From CAVQAH01 sp963784195 (GTDB lineage Bacteria > Acidobacteriota > Vicinamibacteria > Vicinamibacterales > 2-12-FULL-66-21), in contig CAWARA010000020.1 of NCBI GenBank assembly GCA_963784195.1, forward strand, positions 372,001 through 436,000: DNA of 64,000 bases, read 5' to 3'. This document shows, piece after piece, positions 1 through 10,753 of this stretch; positions within the stretch are counted from its first letter, which is position 1; every line of letters starts with the position of its first letter. A program made the position numbers and the translations under genes. The notes beneath the pieces were generated by a model, which worked only from the letters and a program-made list of their open reading frames with translations, was not told the DNA's origin and did not search any database.

Positions 1-1142
1 TCATCGACAACGCCGTCCATTGGATTCGCGAGTATCACCTGGACGGGCTGCGGCTGGACGCGACGCATGCGCTGCTCGACGAAGGGACCGTTCCCTTTCT
101 GCGTGAGTTCTCGCAGACGGTCCGCGGCGCTGCGTCGCGGGCGATCGTCCTGCACGCGGAAGACCACCGGAACCTGAACGAGATCGTTCGAGACGACACC
201 GATCGGGCATGGGCGTTCGATGGTGTGTGGGCCGACGACTTTCACCACACCATCCGCACCATGGTTGCGGGTGACAGGCACGGCTACTACGCGGACTTCA
301 ACGGCACGGTCGGCGAGCTGGTGACAACGCTGCAGCAGGGCTGGCTGTTTTCGGGTGAGCCATCGAAGCACTTGCAGAAGAACCGCGGATCGGACCCGGC
401 TGCTATACCCATGTCGCGGTTCGTCGTGTGCCTCCAGAATCACGATCAGATCGGGAACAGGCCCTTAGGCGACCGGCTGCATCATCAGGTCGATCAAGCC
501 ACGTGGCGCGCGATAAGTGTCCTTCTGATGATGGTGCCGATGACGCCATTGCTGTTCATGGGCCAGGAATGGTCCGCGAGCACACCTTTCCAGTTCTTCA
601 CCGATCTGGAACCCGGCCTTGGCCGTCTGGTCACGGACGGCAGGCGTCACGAGTTTCGAGACTTCCCGGACTTCACAGCGCCAGATGCGCGGACGCGCAT
701 CCCCGATCCACAAGCGGCCGCCACGTTCGAGGCGAGCCGGCTGCGATGGGACGAGCGCGATCGGGACGAACATGCGCAGGTACTCGCGCTGTACCGCGCT
801 CTTCTCGCGCTTCGCGCGCAGGAACCGGCCCTTCACGCGAGCGGCGCCCTGTTCCAGCAGGCCGAGGCGCTGGACGATGACACAATCGTCATACGTCGAA
901 GCGGCAACGATACACGCTTTCATGTCGTGGTCCGCCTGCGCGGCGCCGGAGAAGTCGACATGCCGTGTGACGGATTCGCGATCGATCCCGGCCGGGATGT
1001 CGTGTTCACGACCGAGCAGGCCGCGTTCGCGAGCGATTCTCGTCCGATAGAAGTGTCGGCGGTTTCAGGAGCCTGTCGAATCGGTTTCGGGAGACCTGGC
1101 GCAATCGTCCTGAAAACGGCGATAACGGGCGGAGGCTGCTGA
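1..1142 (+). CDS. treZ: Malto-oligosyltrehalose trehalohydrolase, 5' truncated by the window edge
   Basis: The frame is open from base 3 and the N-terminus lies outside the window. The enzyme releases trehalose from maltooligosyl trehalose in the cytoplasm, the second step of the TreY/TreZ route from glycogen or starch. GH13 motifs are in order: GLRLDATHAL near bases 48-77 carries the nucleophile Asp, LHAEDHRN near 152-175 carries the acid/base Glu, and QNHDQIGNRPLGDRL near 435-480 carries the late His-Asp of the active site. The C-terminal part has the beta-sandwich expected after a GH13 barrel. Its TGA shares one base with the ATG of treY (TGATG), so the two are translationally coupled. Confidence 0.93.
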   Translation, partial: IDNAVHWIREYHLDGLRLDATHALLDEGTVPFLREFSQTVRGAASRAIVLHAEDHRNLNEIVRDDTDRAWAFDGVWADDFHHTIRTMVAGDRHGYYADFNGTVGELVTTLQQGWLFSGEPSKHLQKNRGSDPAAIPMSRFVVCLQNHDQIGNRPLGDRLHHQVDQATWRAISVLLMMVPMTPLLFMGQEWSASTPFQFFTDLEPGLGRLVTDGRRHEFRDFPDFTAPDARTRIPDPQAAATFEASRLRWDERDRDEHAQVLALYRALLALRAQEPALHASGALFQQAEALDDDTIVIRRSGNDTRFHVVVRLRGAGEVDMPCDGFAIDPGRDVVFTTEQAAFASDSRPIEVSAVSGACRIGFGRPGAIVLKTAITGGGC

Positions 1143-4100
1143 TGCGCGATCAGCTCCCGCGCTACGTTCCCCCCAGTACCTACCGGATCCAGGTTCACCG
1201 TGACTTCCCGTTCAGTGCTGCGGAGGAGATCGCGGGCTATCTGTCCGCACTCGGCGTGGGCGCATGCTACACGTCGCCCTATTTCACTGCGGAGCCTGGA
1301 AGCACGCACGGCTACGACGTCTTGAACCACAACGAGATCAATCCCGAGAACGGGGGGTCGGCCGCGCACGCCAGGTTCGTGGCGCGGCTCGAAGAGCTGG
1401 GACTCGGCCACATCGTGGACTTCGTCCCGAACCACATGGGGATCGGGGTTGGGGTCAACGCGTGGTGGCGGGAGGTGCTGGAGAACGGCCCCAGCGCACC
1501 GTCCGCGCGGTTCTTTGACATCGACTGGACGCCAGTCAAGGCAGAGCTGCACGCCAAACTGCTGTTGCCAATCCTCGGCGATCAGTACGGGAAAGTACTG
1601 GAAAGCGGCGATCTCCAGCTGGCATTCCGCGATGGCGTGCTGGTGCTCCACTACTTCGAGCACGAGCTTCCGGTCAATCCGCGACAGGCGCCCCGCGTTT
1701 ATCGTCGGGCCATCGAGCCGCTGACCCGCGAGCTGGGTACCGACAACCCGCAGCTTCACGAGTTTCTCAGCATCATCTCGTCGCTCGAGAACATGCCGGC
1801 GTATACGGCGCAGGATGCCACCCAGATCGCCACGCGGCAGCGCGAGAAAGAGGTCGCGCGTGCGAGGTTGACGCGCCTTGTCGGCGAGTCGCCGATCATC
1901 CGGGAGCGCATCGAATCGATCGTGCGCGAGGTGAACGGACGACCGGGCCATCCGGAGACGTTCGACGCGCTGCACGAACTGCTCGAGGCGCAGGTCTACC
2001 GCCTGTCGCACTGGAGGACCGCATCGCACGAGATCAATTACCGGCGCTTCTTCGACGTCAACACGCTGGCGGGCCTGCGCGTCGAGGACCCGGACGTGTT
2101 CGCAAGCACGCACAAGCTTCTCGGCGAGCTCATCGCCAACGGCAGCGTCGGCGGGATCCGGATCGATCATCCCGACGGGCTCTTCGATCCGTCGAAGTAT
2201 TTCGCAATGCTCCAGGAACTCGCGGGACGCGCTCAGGGACTCGAACCCGACACGTCATCATCTCGTCCCTGGCGGCCGATTTACATCGTCGCGGAGAAGA
2301 TTCTCTCCGGTCACGAACCGCTGCCCGAGCGCTGGGCCGTGCACGGCACATCCGGATACAACTTCCTCAACGAGCTGAATGGTCTTTTCGTCAACAGCAC
2401 ACAGGTGCGCCGCATGCGGCGGTCCTATGTCAAGCTGACCGGCCGTCTCGAATCGTTCGATGACGTGCTCTACGACAGCAAGCGGCTGATCATGGAAACC
2501 GCGATGGCGAGCGAGCTCAACGTGCTCGCGCACGCCCTCGATCGGATCGGCGAGAGCAACCGGCGCTCTCGCGACTTCACGCTCGACAGCCTCCGCGATG
2601 CCATCGCCGAGGTCGTCGCGTGCTTTCCTGTTTATCGCACGTACGTGGACGAGCGAGGCTGGACTCCAGAAGACCGGGGCGTCGTGGTGCAGGCGGTGGC
2701 ACGCGCCCGCCGGCGGAATCCTGCGATGGAGTCTTCCTTGTTCGATTTTCTGCTGGAAGTAGTTCTCACTCGTCCGCCGTCAGAAGGCGCGAACGGGTCG
2801 GCCGGCGAACGGCGTGAGGGTTATCCACCCGCAAGCTCGGAAGAGGCACGCGAGCGCCTTCGTTTCGCGATGAAACTGCAGCAATACACCGGACCGGTGC
2901 AGGCAAAGGGGCTGGAGGATACCGCGTTCTATCGTTACAACCTGCTCCTGTCGCTGAACGAGGTCGGCGGAGACCCCGAGCGCTTCGGCCGGCGCGTGGA
3001 CGAGTTTCACCAATCCTGCTTCGATCGCCTGCGTACCTGGCCCTTCGAAATGCTCGCGACGGCGACCCACGACACCAAGCTCGGCGAAGACATTCGCGCG
3101 CGCATCAACGTGATTTCAGAGATACCGGATGAGTGGGCGCGTAACGTATCGCGCTGGATGCGCATCAACCGGGCGCATCGGTCGATGGTCGACGGCGAGC
3201 CGGCGCCCGATCGGAACGATGAATATCGCTTTTACCAGTTGCTGACCGGCATGTGGCCGTTCGAGATAGAAGCGGACAGCCCGAAGCCAGATGCCGGCCG
3301 CGGCGACATCATCGAGCGGCTGAAAGGAGCGATGATCAAGTCGGTCAAGGAGGCGAAGCTTCATACCAGCTGGCTCACGCCCAACGATGCCTACGAGAAC
3401 GCCGTGATTCGGTTCGTCGAGCGCGTGCTGACCGGAAGCGGGGCCATGCGCTTTCTCTCCGCGTTGCTGCCGTTTCAACGGCGGATTGCCCTTCTCGGCG
3501 CCATCAACTCACTGGCACAGACCGCGATCAAGATAGGCGCACCTGGCGTTCCCGACTTCTATCAGGGCACGGAGCTCTGGGATCTCAGCCTGGTCGATCC
3601 CGACAACCGGCGGCCGGTCGACTTCGCCCTCCGGCGCGAGTATCTCGCAGAGGTCGAGGGGCTTCTGGCGCTCGCGGCCGATGACCGGACCCGCCGGATC
3701 GCAACTCTTCTCGAGCAGTGGCGTGACGGCAGGATCAAAATGCTGCTGACGATCGCCGGGCTTCACTTGAGACGGGAGCTACCGGACCTGTTCCTCTCGG
3801 GCGAGTACGTCCCACTCTCCGCCGAGATCACGGTCAACGCCGACGTCGTCGCGTTCGCACGAACGTACGGGGATGACGCCGTCATCGTGGTCGTGCCGAG
3901 ACTGGTTGCACCGCTGGTCTATCCGGATCTGTTCGCGCGATCGCCGGCAGGGCGCATCACAGATCTACCCGGCGAGCCGTCGCGCCTGACTCTACCGAGC
4001 GATCTGTCAGATCAGCGTCGGTCGGGAGACGCTCGCGCCGAGAGATTCGCGTCCCGTGAGCGATCCGCGAGATTCGCGTCCCGTGGAAGATCCGCGTCAG

Positions 4101-4406
4101 GCGAGCGATTCGCGTCCCGGAGGATCGGCGTTCCCGATCGGCGGTGCTTCCTGGATGACGTCTCGCATCATTCTGCCTGATGCCCTCGGTGATCGCGTTT
4201 ATCAGCATGCGGTTACCGGCGCCGAGATTCGCCCGGTTTCGAGCGGCTCGCAGCATTGGGTGTTCGTCGGTCAACTGTTCGAGAGCATGCCGGTGGCGAT
4301 TCTGCGCAGCGTCAGCCTGTACCGCCTAGCAGCAGCGTATCTGTCAGACGATTGCCGTGAGAGAAGGCCGGAAGCGGTTTCGAAAGAAGCCGTGCCGCGC
4401 GCGTGA
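1142..4406 (+). CDS. treY: Malto-oligosyltrehalose synthase with a frameshifted, repeat-interrupted C-terminus
   Basis: Converts the reducing end of maltodextrins to an alpha,alpha-1,1 linkage, giving the substrate of TreZ. GH13 motifs are complete: SPYFTAEPGSTHGYD, VDFVPNHMGI, GGIRIDHPDGLFDP (nucleophile Asp), IVAEKIL (acid Glu) and TATHDTKLGEDIRARI. The first frame stops at 4180, but the conserved family C-terminus (SWMTSRIILP, then TGAEIRPV and FVGQLFESMPVAIL) is in the +1 frame from about 4130 to 4306, running to a stop at 4404-4406. So one extra base lies somewhere between about 3990 and 4150. Three copies of a GATTCGCGTCCCG unit sit in that junction and may be the cause. The conserved domain ends near 4310; the last 30 codons look like read-through. 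Confidence 0.92.
4044..4120 (+). repeat. Three-copy direct repeat inside the treY 3' region
   Basis: The unit GATTCGCGTCCCGTG occurs at 4044-4058 and 4071-4085, and a shortened copy at 4107-4120. It encodes FASR-type peptides in the read frame, which are foreign to the TreY family and fall between the conserved barrel and the conserved C-terminal strand. It could be an expanded coding linker or a small repeat element inserted in the gene. Confidence 0.7.
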
Positions 4407-4630
4407 ACCTTCGACGGTCCACCCGCGGCTTTTTCGATGATCTGTTCAGCAATCCGGCCTACCAGCCGCTGGACCTCAATGCTGAACAGATCTTCATCGC
4501 CGACGAGACCCGCATCAATCGCGATCCATTCGACACCTTGATTTGCGCCGCCGCCCGCACGCTCGACCTGCCGCTGCTGACACGCGATGTGGACATCCGC
4601 AAGTCCGGGGCGGTCAGGGTCGTGTGGTGA
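4403..4630 (+). pseudogene. C-terminal half of a PIN-domain (VapC-like) toxin
   Basis: A 75-codon frame reads SNPAYQPLDLNAEQIFIADE, then RDPFDTLICAAARTLDLPLL and TRDVDIRKSGAVRVVW. This is the typical C-terminal half of VapC-type PIN ribonucleases: the DPFD Asp and the TRD Asp are two of the usual acidic metal ligands. The N-terminal half with the first catalytic Asp (LDT-type motif) is not found upstream in any plus-strand frame, and no antitoxin gene is next to it. Probably a decayed remnant; an undetected indel upstream is possible. Confidence 0.55.
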
Positions 4631-4639
4631 CGGGGGACT

Positions 4640-4727
4640 GGTCCGGCTGAAGCCGGACGCCACGAGAAATCGGATCGCTAACACGGTCCGGCTAAAGCCG
4701 GACGCTACGAAGGAAGCCGGACGCTAC
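4640..4727. repeat. CCGGCT-AA-AGCCGG hairpin repeats (two full copies, one partial)
   Basis: Full copies of GGTCCGGCTRAAGCCGGACG followed by CYACG lie at 4640-4664 and 4685-4709. A partial copy (AAGCCGGACGCTAC) at 4714-4727 overlaps the stop codon of the minus-strand permease. Each full copy contains a perfect 6-bp stem CCGGCT/AGCCGG with a two-base loop. A degraded relative (GCTAAAGTCGGACACTACGG) lies at 16331-16350. The location between convergent genes would suit a REP-like or terminator role. Confidence 0.75.
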
Positions 4728-7181
4728 TCTCGCATCGTCTCGATCGGGTCGACGGCAAGCGCCCTTCGTGCCGGGCCCCAGCACGCGCCGGCGCCGACAA
4801 GCAGCATCAACCCGAAGAACGCGGCCGTCAGTGACGGCCCGGCGGGGCGCAGATCGAATGGCACCTGCGCGACCAGTTGATACAAACCAAAGCCGATGGC
4901 GAGGCCTGCGACGCCGCCAGTCAGGATGATCGCGAGCTCGCGGCCGAGGACGGCGCGCAGAATGTGCGCTGGCGGCGCCCCGAGCGCGAGGCGAATGCCG
5001 AGCTCCCGCCTCCGACGCGTCACGCCGAACGACACCAACGCGTAGAAGCTCACCGCCGACAGCAGCAGCGACGAGCCGCCGATCACCAGGAGACCCAGCC
5101 CCAGGCCGTGAAAGACGCGGGCGGCCGTGAGCATCAGCGTGGCGAGCGATTCGGTTGACTGCACCTGCGCCGCAGGGTTCGTCTGCCGCACGATCTCGTG
5201 CAACCGTGGAACCAGGTGCAGCGGTTCGACATTGGCGCGAATCCCCAACCGCGCGAAATTCGAGGGCGGGAACGGCAGGTAGATTCCGTCGGCCCGGCTC
5301 GGGTCGCCGGGACTCAGGCCGAGATCCGGCACCACGCCGACGATTTCCAGCCACGGTCCACGCGTCGATCCCTGGTCTTCCACGACGCGCAGTGCCCGCC
5401 CGATTGGGCTCTCATCCGGAAAGTACTTGCGGGCAAACGGTTCGTTGACGACGACGGCCCGCTGCACGCCTGTGCGCTCGCCAGCCGCGAAATCGCGTCC
5501 GCGCAGCATCGATGCGCCGAGTGTTTCAAAGAACGCCGGACCAACCTGCGCCACGCGGGTCGTGAACCCGGCAACATCGTCGCGGCCTCTCTCGATCTCG
5601 ATCCTGACTGCCTCCCGATCGTTGCCGGGAAAATGCGATGAGAACGTGACGTCGCGCACGCCGGCCTCCCGCCGCAACTGATCGCGGATGGACTCGAATT
5701 GCTGCAGGCTCCGCGCGAAGTGGCGCTCCCACACCTGCTGCCGGCTACTCCCCGCCTGTGACAGCTCCGCAGCCGGGGGCCGCCCCAGATACACTTGCGC
5801 GACCAGAATCTCAGTCCCCGGGAGGCGCACGGTCTGAAAGCCAAACGACAGGAGACCCTGCGCGAGCACGCCCAATACGCTCAAAAAACCGACGCTGACG
5901 GCAACCTGAAGTACGAGCAGGCCGGCACCCACTCTCGAGAATCTCACCCCCGTCGACGCGTATCCACCCTGGCCGAGCGCCTGGATGAGCGGCGTCCGCG
6001 TCAGCCTGATGGCAGGGCCGACACCCGCCACGACACTTGCGAGGAGCGCCGAGAAGACGGCGAATCCGACCACCACCGGGCTCAGGCCGAAGTCCGCCCA
6101 CCACGGCACGTCTTCAATCATCGACAGAAACCAGACCACGGCCGCTCGGGCAACGCCCAGGCCCACCAGCGCAGCGCCGACACCGAGCACCAGGGACTCG
6201 ACGAGCATCTCGACGACGAGCCGCCCCCGATCCGCTCCCAGGGCCGAGCGCAGCGACATCTCCCGCTGGCGAGCCGAGTTCCTGGCAAGAAACAGATTCG
6301 CGACGTTCGCCGCGGTGATGATGAGAAAGGCCATCAGCCCGGCGATAAAGGCATAGAGCGCCCATTCCTCTTCCGGCGACATGTAGCCGCGCGTAAATGG
6401 CATCACCAGCGTTGTGGCCCGAACATCGGTTCGCGTGCGCTCGGGACCTGCAAGCACCTCGAGTTCTGCCATCGCCTGCCGGCTGGAAATGCCGGTCCGC
6501 AATCGGCCGAAGACCGTGAGACGTTCCTCGGTCGCGCCGGCGAGGCTGGGATCCATCTGAACCGGGATCCAGATCTGCTCGCGCACGGGGAACGCGAACC
6601 GATCGGGCATGACGCCGATCACGCGATGCGGCTGGCCACCGATTTCGATGTCCCGCCCGACGATCGCGGAGTCGGAACCGAACTGGGCACGCCACAAGCC
6701 ATGGGCCAGCACCGTGACCGGAGTGCTTCCCGGCGCGAGATCGGATTCGGCCGGCACACGCCCAAGGAGCGGTGAGATCCCGACGAGATCGAACGTGTTC
6801 GGCGATACGTAGGCGGCTCGGACCACGCTGGCGGCGGTGCGGCCGTCCGCCCCTGCGAGCGTGACGTTGCGGCTGAACCATGCGCCCAACCCGTCGAACG
6901 ACGTACTTCGGTGGCGGCGGTTCGTGAACTGGGCTGCGGTCATGGGCACGTTGAACGACCCCGTGCGGTCGGTACTCGTGAACCATGACCATGCGATCCC
7001 CGCCAGGAACCGGCAGCGGCGCCAGGAATGCTCCGTAGACCACAGTGAAGGCGGCCGTGACCAGGCCGATGCCGACGGCAAGACAGAGTGTCGCGACGGC
7101 TGTCAACCCCGGCGTCTTACGCATCATGCGAAGCGCGAAGCGAATTTGCAGACGAGCATCAGCGATGGTCATGGCAGACAA
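4724..7181 (-). CDS. ADOP-family ABC transporter permease (MacB/FtsX type), frameshifted
   Basis: About 818 residues once one base is removed. The start is the ATG-AGC at 7181. The N-terminus has a cytoplasmic helix and TM1 (TPGLTAVATLCLAVGIGLV), followed by a MacB-like periplasmic core, three TM helices with the FtsX motif SARQREMSLRSALGADRGRL, a second periplasmic domain, and a second FtsX block with RRRRELGIRLALGAPPAH near the C-terminus. Such duplicated permeases are typical of Acidobacteriota and usually have no adjacent ATPase, as here. The N-terminal frame breaks at TCGGTAC (6969-6975). Deleting one G gives VHEYDRTGSFNV and joins the two halves. Substrate unknown; macrolide or peptide efflux is a family-level guess only. 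Confidence 0.88.
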
Positions 7182-7257
7182 GTGAACACCACGCGCGATT
7201 GTGGCGCAACGGCATTGTGCGGAAGCGAAAATGGAAAGCGCCCGTGCGCGCTAGACT

Positions 7258-8143
7258 TCAGCGCCCCGCACGCTCAGGATCGAACAACAACGGGAAGAAC
7301 TGACCGCCGAGCGGTGTACCTGCAGGGACGGCCGGCACCCCTTCGAGCAGCGGCTCGCTGGATGTCGAGCGCACGCCGTCGCGAACCACGTTGATGACCG
7401 CCCCGCGTCTTGGACGGTCCGACACGTTCGCCGACGATCCGTGCACCATGAGCGGATGGTGAAACGCCGCGTACCCTCGTCTCAATTCGACCGCCACCGG
7501 TGTGAATCGCGCCCGCTGCTCCGCCGTCAGGACTGACTCGATCGCCTCCATCGTGCCTGCCAACCCCGTTCGCGGCAGGAGATTCCACCGATGGCTGCCT
7601 GGCACGTACTGCAAGCATCCGTTCTCGCGCGTCGCATCGTCGAGCGCGATCCAGCACGTCAGGTGCGCCATGGGCTCGGTTCGTGTCCAGTACCGAATAA
7701 TCCTGGTGCCACGCCACCACACCGCCGTGACGCGGAGGCTTGCAGAACAGCTGGTCGTGCCAGAAACGAACGGGCCCATCGAGCAGCTGCGAGGCGGGAA
7801 CGACGAACGCGGGGTTCCAGAGAAGATCGTGGAAGGCCGGCGAGATGCGCCAGGCGCCGAGCGCGTGAAAGAGCACGGTCGACGGGTCGGACGACTCGTT
7901 CGAGTGGAACTCGTAGAAAAGCTCGTGCTGCGGGTGATTCGGATCGGCGAGCGCCGTCAGATCCGAACGCAGCGCTTCGACCTGCGCGTCCGTCAGGAGA
8001 GGCACACCCGCCAGGTAACCGTGCTCGTTGAAAAAGGCGACGCGATCGGGCGGAAGCGCGTAACGTGCCCAATCGTGCTCTGTCGATACCCGATCGAAGA
8101 GCGAGCTGACGGGCTCGTGGCGCTCGGAGAGATCGCTGACCAC
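7258..8143 (-). CDS. Phytanoyl-CoA dioxygenase (PhyH) family protein, frameshifted
   Basis: Fe(II)/2-oxoglutarate oxygenase fold. The chosen GTG start at 8143 leads into SDLSERHEPV and then FFNEHGYLAGVPLLTDAQV, the usual PhyH opening. The iron-binding His-x-Asp is in AWHQDYS; the second His is in HHPLMVHGSSANVSDRPRRG, followed by the 2OG-binding Arg. The frame is broken at GTACCGA (7690-7696 on the plus strand). Removing one base gives HQDYSYWTRTEPMAH and one continuous protein of about 294 residues. Substrate cannot be told from sequence. It is divergent from the symporter gene, with 57 bases between the starts, so the two could be co-regulated. Confidence 0.85.
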
Positions 8144-8200
8144 ACTGAAATAGTACCGCACCAGCGTGCCGGTGAGCGTTCGGCTATCATCGCCGGACCG

Positions 8201-9943
8201 ATGTCGCTGACAGCGCTGGACTGGTTCATTGTCGCGGCCTATTTCCTCCTCTCCGTGGCGATTGGCCTGTACTACTTCGATCGTGCGGGACAGAGCGTCG
8301 GCGAATTCTTTCTGTCGGGCCGCAACCTTCCGTGGTGGCTCGCGGGGACGTCCATGGTCGCCACGACGTTCGCCGCGGATACACCGCTCGCGGTGGCGGG
8401 CATCGTCGCGCGGGACGGCGTGGCAGGCAACTGGATCTGGTGGAACGCCGCGATTGGCGGAATGCTGACCGTGTTCTTCTTCGCGCGGCTGTGGCGACGG
8501 GCCGGCATCATGACCGACGTGGAGTTCGCCGAGCTGCGGTACAGCGGCTCGCCAGCGGCCATCCTCCGCGGCTTTCGCGCGCTCTACCTCGCGATTCCGA
8601 TCAACTGCGCCATCATGGGTTGGGTCAACCTCGCGATGGCCAAAGTGCTCCTGGTGATGCTCGGCTGGGATCGCATGACCGCAGTGTTCATCAGCCTCGC
8701 CGTCACCGGTGCCTACGTGGCCGTCTCCGGCCTCTGGGGCGTCGTCGTCACGGACGCTTTTCAGTTCGTCCTCGCCATGATCGCGACCACGGCGGTCGCC
8801 TGGTTCGCGCTGCAGCAGCCTGCGGTCGGCGGCATCGAGGGCTTGCGCGCGCAGCTCCCTGAGTCTGCCTTCCGGTTTCTGCCCGTCGTTGGCGAGGATT
8901 CGGGCAGCGCCGCACTGTCGATGGCGCTGCCGCTCGCGACGTTCATCACATTCATTGGTGTGCAGTGGTGGGCGAGCTGGTACCCCGGCGCCGAACCGGG
9001 CGGTGGCGGCTACGTCGCCCAGCGCATGATGTCTGCGAAGGACGAGCGTCATTCGCTGCTGGCCACGCTATGGTTCACCGTCGCGCACTATTGCGTGCGG
9101 CCATGGCCGTGGATCCTGGTCGGGCTCGCTTCCGTCATCCTCTACCCCGACGCGTCCGATCGCGAAGCAAGCTATGTGATGGTGATTCGGGATCACCTGC
9201 CCCCAGGCTGGCGCGGATTGTTGCTCGCAGGGTTCTTCGCTGCGTACATGTCGACGATTTCGACGCAGTTGAACTGGGGCTCGTCTTATCTGATCAACGA
9301 TTTCTATCGCCGGTTCGTGCGCACGAACGAAACGGAGGCGCATTACGTCGCGGCGTCACGAGCGGCGACGCTGATCATCATGGTGTTCGGTGCGCTCATC
9401 ACCTTCTATCTCGAGAACATCCGCCAGGCGTGGGAATTCATCCTCGAGTCAGGAGCGGGAATTGGTCTCGTGCTGATTCTTCGGTGGTACTGGTGGCGGG
9501 TCAACGCCTGGTCGGAGATCGCAGCGATGGTGGCTCCGGCTGTAGGATTCGTCTACCTCAAGGCATTCACGACCGTTGCCTTCCCCTACACACTGCTCTA
9601 TCTCGTCGGCTGGACGACGTGCTGGTGGCTGCTGGTGACGTTCATGACCAGGCCGGAGCCTGACGCGCATCTTCTTGCCTTCTATCGACGTGTCCGGCCC
9701 GGAGGGCCGGGCTGGAAGCGGATCGCGCGGGCTGCGGGTGAGCTGCCTCCTGAGCCGATCGGCGGGCTTGTCGTCGAATGGCTGGCAGGATCCGTGATGA
9801 TCTACGCCACGTTATTCGGCATGGGCACACTGCTGCTCGACTCGTGGATGGCCTCCTTGCCCTGGTTCGCCACCGCCGCGGGAACCCTCCTTGTCATCTT
9901 CTGGAGTCTGTCGCGCCGAGGGTGGAAAACGGTGACGGAATGA
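8201..9943 (+). CDS. Sodium:solute symporter (SSS family)
   Basis: 580 residues from the ATG at 8201; in-frame codons upstream are antisense to the dioxygenase gene and are not used. It begins directly with a transmembrane helix (LDWFIVAAYFLLSVAIGLYY), then FFLSGRNLPWWLAGTSMVAT, the signature of SSS transporters with a LeuT-like fold. About 12-13 membrane segments follow. The long loop with WWASWYPGAEPGGGGYVAQR and the helix FAAYMSTISTQLNWGSSYLI (Na+ site region) match sugar or vitamin symporters of the family. Substrate is not assignable. Confidence 0.9.
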   Translation: MSLTALDWFIVAAYFLLSVAIGLYYFDRAGQSVGEFFLSGRNLPWWLAGTSMVATTFAADTPLAVAGIVARDGVAGNWIWWNAAIGGMLTVFFFARLWRRAGIMTDVEFAELRYSGSPAAILRGFRALYLAIPINCAIMGWVNLAMAKVLLVMLGWDRMTAVFISLAVTGAYVAVSGLWGVVVTDAFQFVLAMIATTAVAWFALQQPAVGGIEGLRAQLPESAFRFLPVVGEDSGSAALSMALPLATFITFIGVQWWASWYPGAEPGGGGYVAQRMMSAKDERHSLLATLWFTVAHYCVRPWPWILVGLASVILYPDASDREASYVMVIRDHLPPGWRGLLLAGFFAAYMSTISTQLNWGSSYLINDFYRRFVRTNETEAHYVAASRAATLIIMVFGALITFYLENIRQAWEFILESGAGIGLVLILRWYWWRVNAWSEIAAMVAPAVGFVYLKAFTTVAFPYTLLYLVGWTTCWWLLVTFMTRPEPDAHLLAFYRRVRPGGPGWKRIARAAGELPPEPIGGLVVEWLAGSVMIYATLFGMGTLLLDSWMASLPWFATAAGTLLVIFWSLSRRGWKTVTE

Positions 9944-9988
9944 ATCAGTCGACAGTCGCGGCGACCGCCGACTAAGTCAGGTGCACGA

Positions 9989-10739
9989 TCAAAACACGAC
10001 GACCTGATATCCGGTGCTGACGCGTTGGTAATAGGTTGCGCCGCACTGCGAGTATGAGACCCCACCACGCACGACCGTCGTGCATCCACCGGGCAACGTC
10101 GTGATCATGGCGCCCGCCGGAGCGGTGACGACGCGATACGACACCTGACCGCTGTAGTAGACCTGCTCGTAATACGCACCGTCGGCGTAATAGTAGCTGG
10201 AGGGCCCGACGACGACCGTTGTCGCAGCCGCTGGCGGCCGCGCGAGCATGGTGCCCACGGCGATGCCGGTCGCGACACCGGCAGCGACCCGCCAGCCTTC
10301 GTACGACTCGTATCGCTCGCCGCCGACGACCGCGCCGTAGCGACCGACGCCGGCATATCCCTCTTCGCCCACGGCCACCGCGCCCCGCGGCCCGACCGCG
10401 ACCGCACCTTCCTCGCCAACGGCCACACCACCGCGCCGGTAGCCGCTATTTACGTTGTTGTTGACGTTCACGTTGCGATTGACGTTCACGTTGGTGTTGC
10501 GGTTGACGTTGGTGTTGCGGTTGACGTTGGTGTTGCGGTTGACGTTGGTGTTGCGATTGACGTTGGTGTTGCGATTGGCGCTCGTGTTGTGGCTGGTGTT
10601 ACGCGTCTGACGGGCAGAACCGCCGGAACTGCGGCGATCGGCCGAGAGGTCAATCGTCGCGCTGACCATCAGGACGCCGACCATCACCGCCAGGAATCCC
10701 GAAATGCGGGGGTGTTCGACGGAACGTGCTCTTGAACAT
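9989..10739 (-). CDS. Secreted Asn-rich tandem-repeat protein with a C-terminal DUF6515-like domain
   Basis: About 250 residues. In the raw frame it begins at MMVGVLMVSAT. One base removed from the G5 run at 10708-10712 joins it to an upstream ATG at 10739 that has a GGGAGAG ribosome site and gives a normal signal peptide (MFKSTFRRTPRISGFLAVMV). I take that as the real start, by inference. Next come about five NRNTNV repeats, then glycine-rich segments with VAVGEEGAVAVGPRG, then a Tyr-rich C-terminal domain (SSYYYADGAYYEQVYYSG and VVRGGVSYSQCGATYYQRV) resembling DUF6515. It is likely extracytoplasmic. It is downstream of the lipoprotein gene, 14 bases away, so probably in one operon. Confidence 0.72.
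10451..10577 (-). repeat. 18-bp coding tandem repeats (NRNTNV units)
   Basis: About five near-identical 18-bp units, followed by degenerate NVNVNR copies, encode a run of alternating Asn residues. Unit boundaries differ by only one or two bases, so copy-number slippage is likely between strains. Confidence 0.85.
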
Positions 10740-10753
10740 GGCTCTCTCCCTGA

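Noticed and set aside
4271..4684. 137-codon minus-strand frame
   Set aside because: It lies antisense to the PIN fragment and the repeat, and has no recognisable features.
5795..6775. Long plus-strand open frame of 326 codons
   Set aside because: It is antisense to the ADOP permease and has the Arg/Asp-rich composition of a high-GC shadow frame; no domain is seen.
8152..9052. Upstream extension of the dioxygenase frame to 592 codons
   Set aside because: The extension is antisense to the sodium symporter; the PhyH start is at 8143.
10451..10577. CRISPR-like array
   Set aside because: Units are contiguous 18-bp coding repeats without spacers, and no cas genes are near.
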